Assembly (NCBI RefSeq): GCF_020085105.1
Contig: NC_058060.1
Coordinates: 4,837,423 to 4,901,422, forward strand
DNA from: Siniperca chuatsi
Taxonomy: Eukaryota > Chordata > Actinopteri > Centrarchiformes > Sinipercidae
Direction of reading: 5' to 3'
Length of the DNA: 64,000 nt
In this document: one piece after another, positions 21,833 through 33,539 of the stretch
How the letters are laid out: every line of letters begins with the position of its first letter
How positions within the stretch are numbered: the stretch's first letter is position 1
Notes under the pieces: model-generated
Databases searched by the model: none
What the model was told of the DNA's origin: nothing
The model's input: the letters and a program-made list of their open reading frames with translations, nothing else
Position numbers and translations under genes: made by a program

Positions 21833-23118
21833 CAGTGAGGAAAATAAGTATTTGAACACCCTGCTATTTTGCAAGATCTCCCACTTAGAAATCATGGAGG
21901 GGTCTGAAATTGTCATCGTAGGTGCATGTCCACTGTGAGAGACATAATCTAAAAAAAAAAATCCAGAAATCACAATGTATGATTTTTTTAACTATTTATT
22001 TGTATGATACAGTTGCAAATAAGTATTTGAACACCTGTCTATCAGCTAGAATTCTGACCCTCAAATACCTGTTAGTCTGCCTTTAAAATGTCCACCTCCA
22101 CTCCATTTATTATCCAAAATTATTTGGACCTGTTTGAGGTCGTTAGCTGCATAAAGACACCTGTCCACCCCATACAATCAGTAAGAATCCAACTACTAAC
22201 ATGGCCAAGACCAAAGAGCTGTCCAAAGACACTAGAGACAAAATTGTACACCTCCACAAGGCTGGAAAGGGCTACGGGGAAATTGCCAAGCAACTTGGTG
22301 GTCCACTGTTGGAGCAATCATTAGAAAATGGAAGAAGCTAAACAGGACTGTCAATCTCTTTTGGTCATAATTCCACTAAACGTGTTTGGAGGAAGAAGAA
22401 TGATGAGTACCATCCCAAGAACACCATCCCTACTGTGAAGCATGGGGGTGGTAGCATCATGCTTTGGGGATGTTTTTCTGTACATGGGACAGGGCGACTG
22501 CACTGTATTAAGGAGAGGATGACCGGGGCCATGTATTGCGAGATTTTGGGGAACAACCTCCTTCCCTCAGTTAGAGCACTGAAGATAGGTCGAGGCTGGG
22601 TCTTCCAACATGACAATGACCCGAAGCACACAGCCAGGATAACCAAGGAGTGGTTCTGTAAGAAGCATATCAAGGTTCTGGCGTGGCCTAGCCAGTCTCC
22701 AGACCTAAACCCAATACAGAATCTTTGGAGGGAGCTCAAACTCTGTGTTTCTCAGTGACAGGCCAGAAACCTGACTGATCTAGAGAAGATCTGTGTGGAG
22801 GAGTGGGCCAAAATCCCTCCTGCAGTGTGTGCAAACCTGGTGAAAAACTACAGGAAACGTTTGACCTCTGTAATTGCAAACAAAGGCTACTGTACCAAAT
22901 ATTAACATTGATTTTCTCAGGTGTTCAAATACTTATTTGCAGCTGTATCATACAAATAAATAGTTAAAAAATCATACATTGTGATTTCTGGATTTTTTTT
23001 AGATTATGTCTCTCACAGTGGACATGCACCTACGATGACAATTTCAGACCCTTCCATGATTTCTAAGTGGGAGAACTTGCAAAATAGCAGGGTGTTCAAA
23101 TACTTATTTTCCTCACTG
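21833..23118 (+). mobile_element. Tc1/mariner transposon with internally deleted transposase
   Basis: Terminal inverted repeats of about 200 bp begin CAGTGAGGAAAATAAGTATT and end with the inverse, each bordered by the TA target dinucleotide (21831-21832 and 23119-23120). Inside is a Tc1-type transposase. The N-terminal helix-turn-helix start ([20 protein letters not shown], from about 22200) is followed by a deletion near 22310-22370. The C-terminal half retains [14 protein letters not shown], the second catalytic Asp in [11 protein letters not shown], and [10 protein letters not shown] with the following Glu. The first catalytic Asp lies in the missing part, and a stop interrupts the tail at 22756. 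The copy is non-autonomous. Confidence 0.92.
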
Positions 23119-23399
23119 TAACTTTCTGTTATACACTACTTTTGTATAATACATATATGTTAATTCACACTTATTTATAACATAATTTTTAATCAAGTCA
23201 GGATTTCAGGATTTCAAGTCATTCCAAGTCAAAAGGTTAAAATCCATGTGAAGTCACAAGTCCAATTCTAGACATCAGATTCTTAACTCAAGTCAAAGTC
23301 ATGTGATTCGAGTCCACACCTTTGCCATGCAATGATCCCTTACTTCATTACACACTTCTATAGATTTTCAAAATCATAACAAAATCTGTCTCTTTGCTC

Positions 23400-23690
23400 C
23401 AAAGTCTCTATCTGTGCAATTATGAATAGAAGCTGCAGAGAAGTTGCAACCTCCTGGGCTGAAAAATGAAACCAACATGGAACTGCAGTTCCTCAAATGG
23501 CCACTTGAGGCTGGCTCCAAAAGCAAGTCAATCTCCTATAAGCCCCATGTTAAAATGCCCAACTTCACAGCAGAAATAAACATGTTTACAGCCTGGTAAA
23601 AAAAAAACAGGTTGAACTAGGTTTTGGTCTCTATAGCTAATTTCCCTGTTCATGACAACTGTGTGCCTGAATGCAGGAAGTAGGGGTGCT
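23400..23690 (+). repeat. Dispersed fish repeat
   Basis: 'cacttgaggctggctccaaa', 'agcccca' with 'tgttaaaatgcccaacttca', 'cagaaataaacatgtttaca' and 'ctctatagctaatttccc' form a string shared, as I remember it, by very many teleost loci. No coding capacity is evident. Confidence 0.6.
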
Positions 23691-24850
23691 GAGGGGGCTG
23701 CAGCACCCCCTAAAACCAGGCATTATAAAAGCCATCAATTGATAAAAATTTGTTATGCAGACTCGCAACAGAAAGAGAGAGAGCTCATGTGGATGAGCGA
23801 GAGAGAGGGAGCATGCAAATGTGGACAGAACTGTGGACATGATATAAACACTTTCTTTGATCATGAAGCCTAATGTTACTGTACAATTCTGTGGTTTATC
23901 AGTGAAGTGTATGAACTACACTGCAGACTGGAGTCTCTGTTAACAGTGACAAACAGACAGCGTTATATATGCTCTTCTTCTCCTGAAACTGTATCCTCAC
24001 TAGGGCTGGATATCGGTACTTGTTACCTTTAAGGTATCAACCGAAATAACCCAGTACCAAGTAGTATCAAAACGTCTTAAGTCAAACGATACCTGCATAT
24101 GATCCTTTTTGTACCGGGCTTCGGAGGAGAAGCAGGCAGGCCAGGCAGGAGGGACTGCCTGCCAACAGCCAAAGAGATCGGCGTGTTTACCAGGAAAACT
24201 TCAGCTCACAATCTGCTGTATCAGCATCACCACTGGCTTTATGTTTGTATTTTTGCAGTTTGTTAAACAGACACAACCACAGCTACACATAGTCTAATAC
24301 AACCTCTACGCTTGACTCAAACTGTTAACTCAAAGTCCTTCAGAACGTTTTCCATTACTCAGGACTGTTAAATAACAGTTTAACAGATAAACAAGGCTGG
24401 TCTGTTGTGCTGGCTCTCTGTATATAGGCTACACTTATCTTGTGCATTAAAATTTAATAAAGAACACTTTCAAAATGTATTCATGTAGAAATCATTTGGA
24501 TGGGGAGGAGTGGCATTTTACGCAACTGAATACTTCCATTTACTTGATGGCTATCGAATCGCTTCATGGACATGTCACTGTCTGTGTCACCTGTGACAGG
24601 TGCTCTCCTTCCCTGAAACAGAAAACACTTCCTGGCTGCACCTGATTGGACGAAAGCTTTCACTCTTGGGCTGTCTGCTACCAGATTCCAAACCGGACCA
24701 ACATCTCGTTTGGAAACTTTCTACAATATTACGAAAATAGTTCACCGAAATGTGTTTCTGAAAACAAGCAAAAAATAAGCCACACAGTTGCTTCGACAAT
24801 TGTTAGTTTAAATGTTTATATGGAGTTTTCCAGAGGCAGCGAATGCTGGA
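23690..24850. other. Intergenic sequence with MITE traces
   Basis: A short piece near 24003-24110 ('agggctggatatcggtactt') resembles the start of a common fish MITE. No supported genes were found. Confidence 0.35.
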
Positions 24851-25260
24851 CGCCCCTGCTTTGCAAAAAGTAGCCTAGATTCAACACATCAACTGAGAAA
24901 CGGCCGACGTGACGGCCCGTCTCTCGAAACGCAACGCTACGCTACCAGAATGCATTGCAGGGCATTTTACATAGACATCCGGATCCTGTGCACCTTACCG
25001 CTTTCTGAAGTTGAGCTTCACCCAGCAATGAAATGCTGTTGGACAGGGGGACAGCGTCGCCAGCACTATAGCGCGCGTGAAGCATGCGTGCTACTTACGC
25101 CGGGGACACACAGGAGGCGGAAGCTCCGCGAAGCGCCACATTAGGTCATTTCTCCTGCGACCAACGTCCTGGCTGTTCATACCAGAAGCGCATTTCTCCG
25201 CGCCGGTCAACAAGCGACTCTGCTCCTCTGTTCTTTTCTAATCACAATAAAGAGCTGATC
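24850..25260. other. CpG-rich island, probably part of a DNA transposon
   Basis: CpG density is high ('cgacgtgacggcccgtctct', 'gcgcgcgtgaagcatgcg'), but no ORF or exon with splice signals was recognised. The stretch at about 25094-25140 (cggggacacacaggaggcgg then aagctccgcg) is similar in inverted orientation to 25760-25800. This suggests the arms of a GC-rich terminal inverted repeat element. A promoter is the alternative. Confidence 0.35.
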
Positions 25261-25659
25261 TTTCTAATAACCTCATGAATTTATAACTATAAGTTTATGT
25301 GTTTCTGCGTGGCGTCGCTTCTTCTGCAAGAATTAAGTTATAAGGATCGCCTTGTGTGATGATCTGTTCGACTCTCTTGCTCTCTGTTTAGAGACAACTG
25401 ACAAATATGTGGAATAAGTAGGTTATGTAATTTAACACACAAAACACAATCACAAACAGCTGTGATACTATTTCAAATAAATAAAGTGGATGGGCAGAGC
25501 TTGATATTTCATCGTGGGGGTGAGGAGAATCACTCCAGGAGAACAGCGGGGAGAGGGGCAGAGAAATCAAAAGGGTTGGCAAACATGGGATATAATTTAT
25601 CAGAATCTGATCATTTGTAGGCCTATCATATATAATTTCAATTTAAATAGTTTATAATA

Positions 25660-25815
25660 AGTTATCAGTGCGTTTTCTTGCCAGATTCGGTGGCGGCACG
25701 CCTAAAAATTAGACCAGACGCCGAAACTATCGCTGCTGAGCGCGAGCCGACGCTCTGTCTGAACAGCTGGCAGCGCGGCGCTTCTGCGTCCTCTGTCTCC
25801 CCGTCGTTATAAAAC
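25660..25815. repeat. CpG-rich segment inverted relative to about 25.1 kb
   Basis: Its reverse complement contains 'cggggagacagaggacgc' followed by 'agaagcgccgcg', about three-quarters identical to the left segment near 25094-25125. Read together they could be the two ends of one non-autonomous element of about 0.75 kb. Confidence 0.35.
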
Positions 25816-25978
25816 GCACTCTTTATACAAAAGTACGTCCATGTCACCTCCTGGGATACGCAGTCATCTGTGTGAAGGGTGGAGGTGAGCTCACCCTGGG
25901 CTTCTCCTGAGTCAATGACTTTACAACAAGCTTAGTTACAAAGTGCAACAAATGTAATTTAATATAGGCTATTAACTG

Positions 25979-26205
25979 TCAATGGACTGTGCTTGTATAG
26001 CGCCTTTCTAGTCTTCCGACCACTCAAAGCACTTCACACACTACATATCGCATTACCCCATTAACACACTGATGGCAGTAATTAATCATTCACACACCGA
26101 AAGATTCAGTGTCTTGCCCAAGGACACTTCGACATGTGGGCTAAGGGAAGACGGGATCCTCCGACTGGGGGACCACCCGCTCTACCACTAAGCCACAGTC
26201 GCCCA
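25979..26205 (+). repeat. Dispersed repeat A, copy 1
   Basis: Starts near 'aatggactgtgcttgtatag', continues 'cactcaaagcacttcacac' and 'cttcgacatgtggg', and ends 'acccgctctaccactaagcc' plus 'acagtcgccca'. The same series occurs at 59203-59430 in the same orientation. It is a well-represented teleost interspersed repeat. Confidence 0.7.
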
Positions 26206-27640
26206 CAGCAAACCTGCTAGGTTAGTCTGCAGTAGGCCATCACCAGGTAAACTTGAATTAACATTAGCTTAGTTTTATCTGTTTGGTAGACTGTTTAGTT
26301 ACATCCGAGAAATGTATTTGATCTAGGCTATCACTTGTTCACTGCGTTTTACAAGCCGGAGAAATGACTTCAATTCATCTGCTTGAATTTTCCAACCTTA
26401 TGAATGATTTCAGTATGCTTTTTATTCTGTGCACCGCGCCTGACTATTATTGACATTTGGCGAGCAAATTCAATCCAGAAAGTTAGCATGGTGGAAAGTA
26501 GCATGCAGAGGAGGGGTACGGTCAAGAAATTCCAGCCTATCCTACCTGTGACTGTGAGTTCGGATCCGTCTTGTATCGAAGTCTGTTCGACCCTCGAATA
26601 GTTTTGTGCCGTCATCTGCACGACGTCCTCCACCGGGAGCGTTTTGCCTTACCTATTTGGTTTACTTTGTCAGATTTGATTGATTTCGTGAAAATGCTGT
26701 TTCTGTGTCTGATTTCCTGCCCGGTGCGATGTGCTGTGTGTGGCTTGACCCGCGTATTCTCTCTGCCTTGCGGCCATCTGGTGCAATCACAAGCATTGTC
26801 TAGATTGGCCGCGATCAGGTCCGGCAGCGTCTAGTTTCCGGTGTTTTTCCTGTAGCGCCCCCCTCCGTGGTTAGGCTGGGTGTAGGTTAACGGGGAAACA
26901 CATGTCGACTGGGAAACAGACTTCGAAACCCTACTGGTTTGGGAACAGCGAGTCTGAGCAGCATCTCAGCCTGCACCTGCACTATGACTGGACGGTGTTG
27001 GCCTGTAGTAATATCATTATAGATGGTGTGATTTACAAAAAGGGCATGGTCCAATGACAACTCCAAAACAATTAATCCTTGTTGGGATTCTTATGAAATC
27101 ACAGACCTCAGTGTTGTAAAATTTGAGATTGTTTATTCAAGTAGCCTATGAGAAGCAGTACCACGATGTACATTACAGATCAAGTCCTGCTTTCAAAATC
27201 AGTGTTTAATTATTAATGTGTTTAGCAGTATTTTAATGTATCTGGTCCAGGTGGAGCTGAGTCTTACTCATACTGTTGGGTAATGTATTTTATGAGCCTG
27301 CATATGTTTGTATGCAAAATGCTTATCATTGGAGTCACTAGAGTGTAGGGGAGATAAAGTACAAGATTTCCTTAATGTAATAGATGGAAGTTGCACAAAA
27401 TGGAAATTCTCAGTTAAAGTACCAATGCCTTAACACTTTATTTTAGTACAGTACTTAATATTTACTTAATAAATCTAATAACTGTAGGCTATACTCCTAT
27501 AGCAGATTAAACCATCATTTATTAATTTGTCCCTTAACATCAGGGCTGTGACTGATTTTGAGAATGCTAGCCAGCTAATCAGCTTGTATGATATGAAGCA
27601 TTGTTAAAGATTAAATTAACCAAAAGTATCTGAAGCAGAT
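26206..27640. other. Intergenic sequence without recognised genes
   Basis: A moderately GC-rich part (26440-26880) gives short frames on both strands, but none resembles a known protein or has matched splice signals. Confidence 0.35.
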
Positions 27641-28310
27641 CAAATTAGCACCCCTGTCTACATCAGCAGAGCTGAGGTGGAGCAGGTGAATAATTTTAGG
27701 TTTTTGGGAATGAGCATCACAGAAAACCTGACATGGTCCTCTCACATCTCCACCCTGGTCAAGAAAGCTCAGAAACGGCTGTATTTCTTAAGGAAACTTT
27801 AGAAGGCAAAATTCCTAGGCCAAGTTCTTGTTAACTTTTACAGAGGAGCAATAGAAAGCATCCTGACTGGAAACATCACAAACTGGTATGGGATGTGCAT
27901 GGCCCAGGACAGCTCTACAGCGTGATTAAAACCACTCAGAACATCATTGGTACCAACCTACCAATCATTGTTATCGGTGAAGTGAGGTGCCTGTGCAGAG
28001 CCCAAAGGATACTAAAGGACAGTACCCACCCCAGCCACAGCCTGTTCACCCTGCTGCCATCTGGCAAGAGATACAGAAGTATCCACTGGCGTAACACCAG
28101 ACTACAGAGCAGCTTCTTTCCTCTGAGACTGAGACTCCTAAATTCATCCTCAGCACTCCATGTGAAATAGTTTTTATTTCTATGACTTATTTATTGATCT
28201 ACTGTGTGTGTATGTGTGTATATATATATTTGAGTAGCATAAACGGAACTATAACATTCTCATTATACAACCCTGTGTTGTAAAATGATCAATAAAACTA
28301 TCTTGTATCT
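27640..28310 (+). mobile_element. 5'-truncated L2/CR1-superfamily LINE, second copy
   Basis: The sequence begins inside the RT C-terminal region (PVYISRAEVEQVNNFRFLGM) and continues RLYFLRKL, then a stop, then the conserved end RILKDSTHPSHSLFTLLPSG with KRYRSIHWRNTRLQSSFFP. It is clearly homologous to 21295-21760 and slightly better preserved at its 3' end. The 3' tail is AT-rich ('aaaactatcttgtatcttgt'). Confidence 0.8.
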
Positions 28311-28329
28311 TGTAATAATATATAACTGA

Positions 28330-28440
28330 CGAGGTCCACTCTGGTATACAAGAATACAGTTTGCTGATAATACTTAACTACTTTTACTTGATTTTGAATG
28401 CAGGTCTTTTACTTGTAATGGAGTACCATTTTCCTTAAAT
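28330..28440. repeat. Fragment of the repeat family seen at 11.8-13.5 kb
   Basis: 'taactacttttacttgattt' and 'tttacttgtaatggagta' recall the body of the 'aggtgggtag' family. Both ends are missing. Confidence 0.35.
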
Positions 28441-29303
28441 TCAGGCTTGGTGGTGCTGTGGTCCACAGTCCAGGGGTTAGCCTGTCAGTCAGGCACAGCA
28501 CAGAAATTCAGTCCCTCCATTGCAGCTCGCAAGGAAACAAAAGGAGGGAATTTCATACCAAAAAGCAATAGCAACCAAAACATGGTGACCTATGTTGCCT
28601 TTGCAATTATTTTAACATGTATTGACATGTTCCCCTCCATTTGTGTTTATCATTTTGAAAAAAAAAAGAAAATAACTGATGTCTTTTGTTATAGATTTAG
28701 AAGAGTTTCAACTTTCACAGTCTAAAATGTACATCTTAAAAAATGTTTTGAGTTATTGCTGTTGAGTTAGTACCGACCTTGCTTTAGATTTCTTAGTTGA
28801 AGTAGTCCTCGGCACAGACTGTTTAACTTTGTGAATAATACAGTTAAAATCATGGGTTCAAGCATGTGTCTACTTTTTAATGACCTTGAATATTCATTTA
28901 TGAAATCTACACAACGGGATCTCAGCAGTTATAAATCAGTTGTGTAATGCAATAACAATTCAAAACATGTACAGGACTTTTTCCTTCAAACAATAACACA
29001 AAATGCTTCAAAAGATCGTTAATTCCTTTCATATTGTGTCAGTTCATGTCACATTGTTAATAAACCTCAATAAATAATCATTCTTATATCTTTTCTTTCT
29101 GTGACTAACCTTTCTTTTCATATTATTTTAGAATAGACCTTCTACAGATGGTCACTTCCACACAACCTGAGCTTGAGGACAGGTCAGGCCTTGGATCACA
29201 TGCAGCCAATGCAGTGTAGTAGCATCATCAGAAAATGTTGGCCTGTAGTAAATTTCCTGGGTCCGTTGGTCAGCACAGTGTCTCTGTGTGATCCTGCTGA
29301 CTC
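28441..29303. other. 3' flank of chchd7
   Basis: This interval lies downstream of the chchd7 stop codon on the minus strand. It should hold the 3' untranslated region and the polyadenylation site. No canonical AATAAA on the minus strand could be picked out with confidence. Confidence 0.35.
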
Positions 29304-29408
29304 TCAGTATGGTTTGCCCCCGATAGCAGCGAGTATCTCCTGCCTCTCTGCAGCAGTGGGCATGTCTGGTATCACGCCGTCTCTTCTTCTCTGCAGCATT
29401 ATGTTGTG
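29304..29408 (-). CDS. chchd7: chchd7 coding exon 3 (C-terminus)
   Basis: The acceptor is TTTCCATGTAG. The exon gives [20 protein letters not shown] followed by [14 protein letters not shown] and stop (TGA at 29306-29304). This matches the end of vertebrate CHCHD7, including the MPTAAER motif and the terminal Pro-Tyr. The phase (0) fits the preceding exon, and the frame is open throughout. The assembled protein (exons 30494-30441, 30325-30227 and this one) is 85 residues, the same as human CHCHD7 as I recall it. Confidence 0.9.
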   Translation of the reverse strand, partial: HNIMLQRRRDGVIPDMPTAAERQEILAAIGGKPY

Positions 29409-30226
29409 CTACATGGAAACAAACACAAAAGGCTTAGTTGTCCCTCATTTAAAAATGTTACATATGACTTGCTGCTACCATTGGTTTCCACTATTAGTAG
29501 AAACCCTTTCAAAAGATACAATTCTACTAACACTAGAAGCAGCTGTGCTTGTTTGTATTAATAAGGGCACTCTACCAATTTACCATATCAAGGTCAATTT
29601 TCAACTCATGGTTAGTTCTCTTCAGCATGTTAAAATAGTTGTCTAATGTCTTCTGCGGCTCTAGAAGAGCTTTATTAAGTTTAAGAAAATAACGACATCA
29701 CTATGACATCATTAGGGTTATCTCAGCTGGGGCTTGGAGACTATGCATTTAGAACAGAAAGCCTGTGTTGCAAACTGGAGGTGTGGAGTTTGAAAGACAT
29801 GGGTGTTTAACTGACAGAAGTTAAAACAGAGTTTCTGGACCCATACTAGGAATGGCCCAACTGCTGGCAAACATGTGACACCTCCATGACTCATGGTGTC
29901 ACTAGCTGCTTCTTTTCACCCACCTCTACCTCTCACATACAGACACCCTGACCAACCAGTGGGTGTTGCTACTGCAGCGTCAGGGACGAGAATCGTTGCT
30001 GTCCTCCCACCCATGAACAGCTAAGAATGGGCAAGCCATGCTTGTAGCCCAGTATGGCTACAGGGAATCAAAGCCTGGATCTTTGTGATGATGAGCATGC
30101 CTTCCCTGCATCCAACTCATCTGTTTATGATCTCTCACATGCATAATGTCTTAGACACTTTGCTGAATTTTTTTTCCTACCAGTTTCCTTCGTTTGATGT
30201 CTTTGATGCTGGAAACATACACTCAC

Positions 30227-30325
30227 CCAGTATTTCCTACAGTTCTTATATCTCTGGAAATAGGCTGAACACATGCTCTTATCATAGTTGTAGGCATCCA
30301 AACACTTCTGGGAGGCATCACTTTC
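30227..30325 (-). CDS. chchd7: chchd7 coding exon 2 (CHCH core)
   Basis: A 99-nt exon with acceptor TTTCAG and donor TGG/GTGAGT. It encodes [20 protein letters not shown] followed by [13 protein letters not shown]. With Cys16 from the preceding exon it makes two CX9C motifs: Cys16-Cys26 and Cys37-Cys47 of the protein. That is the hallmark of the CHCH fold, held by two disulfides. Known CHCHD7-type proteins are small soluble proteins of the mitochondrial intermembrane space, imported and oxidised by the MIA40 relay. Their precise role is poorly defined. Confidence 0.93.
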
Positions 30326-30440
30326 CTGAAAAAGAGAAGTTCCAACAGCAGAACAGGATTAGAAACTTAGAGACACTGTCACGTCCCAGCAGCAGGCAAA
30401 TGTTTGCACAATGCAGGATGTAAAGGATCGGTAAGCTTAC

Positions 30441-30501
30441 CTCAATGCATGGGTTAATGTCCTGATTCCGAAGTTTTCGTGCAATTTTATCCATTTGAAT
30501 C
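30441..30501 (-). CDS. chchd7: chchd7 exon with start codon
   Basis: After acceptor CTGTACACAG and seven untranslated bases, an ATG (30494-30492) opens MDKIARKLRNQDINPCIE, ending in phase 0 at donor GAG/GTAAGC. The RxRxxDINPC block corresponds to the N-terminus of vertebrate CHCHD7. The coding part is 30494-30441; the bases to 30501 are 5' untranslated. The gene is transcribed leftwards, away from plag1. One or more untranslated 5' exons should lie between here and the candidate promoter near 33.6-34 kb. Confidence 0.9.
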
Positions 30502-30568
30502 TGTGTACAGATGGACAATATAAACAGGTTCAGATTTTTCTCAGAAATAGGGTCATGGTTTACCTCTT

Positions 30569-30570
<2 letters not shown>

Positions 30571-30604
<34 letters not shown>
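30571..30604. repeat. (TG)n microsatellite
   Basis: An uninterrupted run of about 17 TG dinucleotides in the 5' intron of chchd7, about 70 bp upstream of the start-codon exon. Confidence 0.95.
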
Positions 30605-30607
<3 letters not shown>

Positions 30608-31194
30608 AGTCATTCATCACATGGTTAACTTAGGTTAAAGGACATACAGTGGAATTATACTCTGATTTCTAAAACTCAATTAATTTTAATATTTCTAAAA
30701 GTCAGTCTCTATCAGCAAATGTTGTTATGAACCAACTGTAATATTGTAATTTTACATTCTAAATGTGTCCTTGATGTATTTTATAGGCTAGAGAAAGCAT
30801 TACTGATCATCAGACAAACTGAAACTAATTCAACAATAAGACATTCATTTGAGTGCGCAAACAATTAATCGATTAATCAATTAATGTTCATCAAGTCATT
30901 ATTTAAGTCATTTATAAAGGAAAAAATCCAAATATTTGCTAGTGTCAGTTTCTCAAAGGTGATGATTTTCTGCTTTTGTTATATATCAGTAAACTGAAAA
31001 TCTTCGAGCTTTGAACAAAACAAGACATTTAAAGCTATCACCTTGGACACTAGGGAACTGGGATGGACATTTTTATTTGTGTTAAAAGTATATTGAGTAT
31101 CAAAAATAGATATTTGTGAGAGTGAAAAGTGCAGCTAACCTCTTAATGATTAAACATAGATTGTTCGATGCAACACATTTTGCTTAGCAGTAAA

Positions 31195-31385
31195 AATAAA
31201 AAACTGAGGGACACCCTAGTGGCCTTGGGTTTAAGTTGCTGACCAAGAACAGCAACACCCCCAGTTCGAACCATGCTGGGAACCGCTGTTGCATGTAATT
31301 CCCCCTCTTTTCTCCAATTTCCTGTCATCTCTCTACTGCAGTTGCTTAATAATGTCATAAAATGCCCAAAGATACTTTCAAATTT
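31195..31385 (+). repeat. tRNA-derived SINE copy
   Basis: It contains an RNA polymerase III B-box-like 'cagttcgaaccatgctggg', followed by the body phrases 'ttgcatgtaattccccctct' and 'tcctgtcatctctctac' and the end 'aaaatgcccaaagata'. This order matches a widespread percomorph SINE as I remember it. The head is degenerate. Confidence 0.6.
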
Positions 31386-31389
31386 AAAA

Positions 31390-33430
31390 AAAGTTTTCTA
31401 TTTTACCATTTTCTGATGGAAATGAGAAAACTGATTTAAAGCATCACAGTGGCTGATTTATTATCAGCTAATTTATTGATATTTTATCAATATCAATCAA
31501 ATATACTTTTTTATTGATTCATTTATTCTGTAAAATAACAAATATGACAAATCCCTATCTCAAGTTCTCAGAGCCCAAAACTGATATCTTCAAACTGCCA
31601 ACTGTTTCTGAATAACAGTCCAAATCCCAAAGTATTTGGGTAAAGTGTTTAAATTATAATCATATGAACAAAAGAAAAGCAACAAACTACCATATTTCTG
31701 AAGCTGTAAACAACAATGGCTAGTGTTCTTAAATTTTCTTAAAATCAGGAAAAACTAAAAAAAATCCACATTGTATGACAACAAAACATTGTTTCTGCTT
31801 GTTCACTTGCACACTACCGAAGCTGTATGATAATGTGCATGAATAATGATTACATATGTGAATCACTGAGTGAAATTATTCAAACCCAAGGCACCATTTC
31901 ATTAAATGGACATATTCTAGATATTTTGTGAATCATCTTATACACATTTCCCCAAACTTTAGCCTGACATGTTTGTTATCTTTTGTAAACTTTCTCCACT
32001 CAGATCTCCATTTGTCCACGCAACTTTGGTAATAATGGAACCACCACTGGGTCTGGCAGAACTGAAGATGTTGATAGACCTCTTTGATTCAAATAGTCAC
32101 TAATGACTTTTTTCTATGGACTAATTAACTAATTGTTTCAGCACTTGTTCACTTTAGAGCCAGCTGCAAGAAGTAAATTCTGACCAGAGCCTGACTGATG
32201 CTGGATTTTTGAGGACAATGCCAATCTTGATATTTGAGAGTGTTTCTGAGAGTCTGATCACAATATGTCAGCCAGTGTTCATTTAACATTAACACATGAA
32301 GTAAACAACAAATTCAGAAGAAAAAACAAAAACTTCAGAACTATTATAATTTGATACTGAACTGATAAATTCATCTTTATGTATTCATGTATCTTTCATT
32401 TAACAGTACTATTTTTGTTACATCAAACATATTTTTGGCTTTTCTGTACTGCAATTTCTTGTTACTTGTCAGCCAACATATATGGTGATACTGATGCATC
32501 TTTGATACGCTAATATCGGTCGATAATTTCTACCCAGCTGCTATATTGGTCGCGCTTTGGACTAGGGAAGTCATTTTTCCAGTCTTTTAAAATATACCAA
32601 TCCACCAGACTTTTCTTCATTTTCAACTGCATTTCCATGCAGAAAAACTTTATTTATTATACTGTAGTTACCTTCATACATTATATCACACCAATACAAA
32701 TTCTCTGTTCTGTGGTTTTCCGAACAATTTCTGACAGGCCCCAATACAAGATTTTGCTGCTCCTGTATGGAGACATACACACACACATCTCTCTCAACCT
32801 GTCAGAAAAAATAGTTTCTATACCACATCATATTCATAGTGCCTACTGGAAGATGTCATAAGTTATACTCCACAAAGCCAGGGTCAATTTGAACTACAGT
32901 TTAACTTTCAGCTTAGGTTTACACTTTTTGCTATCATTCACTAACTACATTGTGTTTTGGTGGACTAGAAGTGAAGTTAAAATGAAACTGGAACTGTTTT
33001 TTTACTACTTCAGCTTAATGTGTAAAATGTATGCCGAATTGAAAGCGGTTCTTCCTTTTGCAGAAAATATCTTTATTCGTATCAACCAGTGGTGTAACAC
33101 GTCTTACTTAGTTGACTGCCAGATTTATGAACGGAGTTTGGCACGTCTGGATTTGACCTTCATTTATGTTACCAAACGGCTAACGGGAAAACTCGACTTT
33201 TCATTTAGGTGTAATGACTTATGTTAGGGGTGAATGGAGATATATCTACACAACATTAATACCTACCTTTTACAAATACCAACTTTTATCCAGAGGTAGG
33301 CTAACGACTTGTGGATGCACCTAATATCCACACCAGTGAAGGTTATCCAGTTTTTTTAAAAGACCAACATTAACTGGCAAGCCTGTTCATGCTTCCTGTA
33401 GCTATTCAAAAATGTTGTTGTCATTTATAT
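31390..33430. other. chchd7 5' intron / upstream sequence
   Basis: AT-rich sequence without supported coding exons. A possible minus-strand donor (AAAG/GTAGGT) near 33261-33272 could end an untranslated chchd7 exon. This is speculative. Confidence 0.3.
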
Positions 33431-33539
33431 CCCCTTGGAATGCTAGTAAGACTCTTCCTTCAACAAGCGAGTGAAGAGCTATACATTACATGTAGCTAAC
33501 TGATAAAGCTACACAAGCCATTGGCTATAACCTCTCCGT

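Larger units (their letters stand above)
19252..23335. mobile_element. Outer DNA-repeat split by an L2-like LINE and a Tc1 element
   Basis: The left part (19252-19380, gcagaggtgggacaaagt then repeated 'aagtcctaaacaagtc' phrases) and right part (23200-23335, 'ccaagtcaaaagg', 'cacaagtccaattc', ending 'gattcgagtccacacc' and 'tttgcc') are the characteristic ends of a common teleost repeat. That repeat opens with AGAGGTGGGAC and closes with the inverse GTCCACACCTCTG type. Between them lie the LINE at 19.49-21.83 kb and the Tc1 copy at 21833-23118. Assignment as one element with insertions is inferred from the order of ends. Confidence 0.5.

Noticed and set aside
29304-29408. Apparent frameshift in the last chchd7 exon
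   Set aside because: Base-by-base rereading of the complement showed the frame is continuous; the first impression came from dropping bases in an AG-rich stretch.
29173-29646. 157-codon plus-strand ORF
   Set aside because: It overlaps the proven chchd7 exon on the other strand and resembles nothing known.
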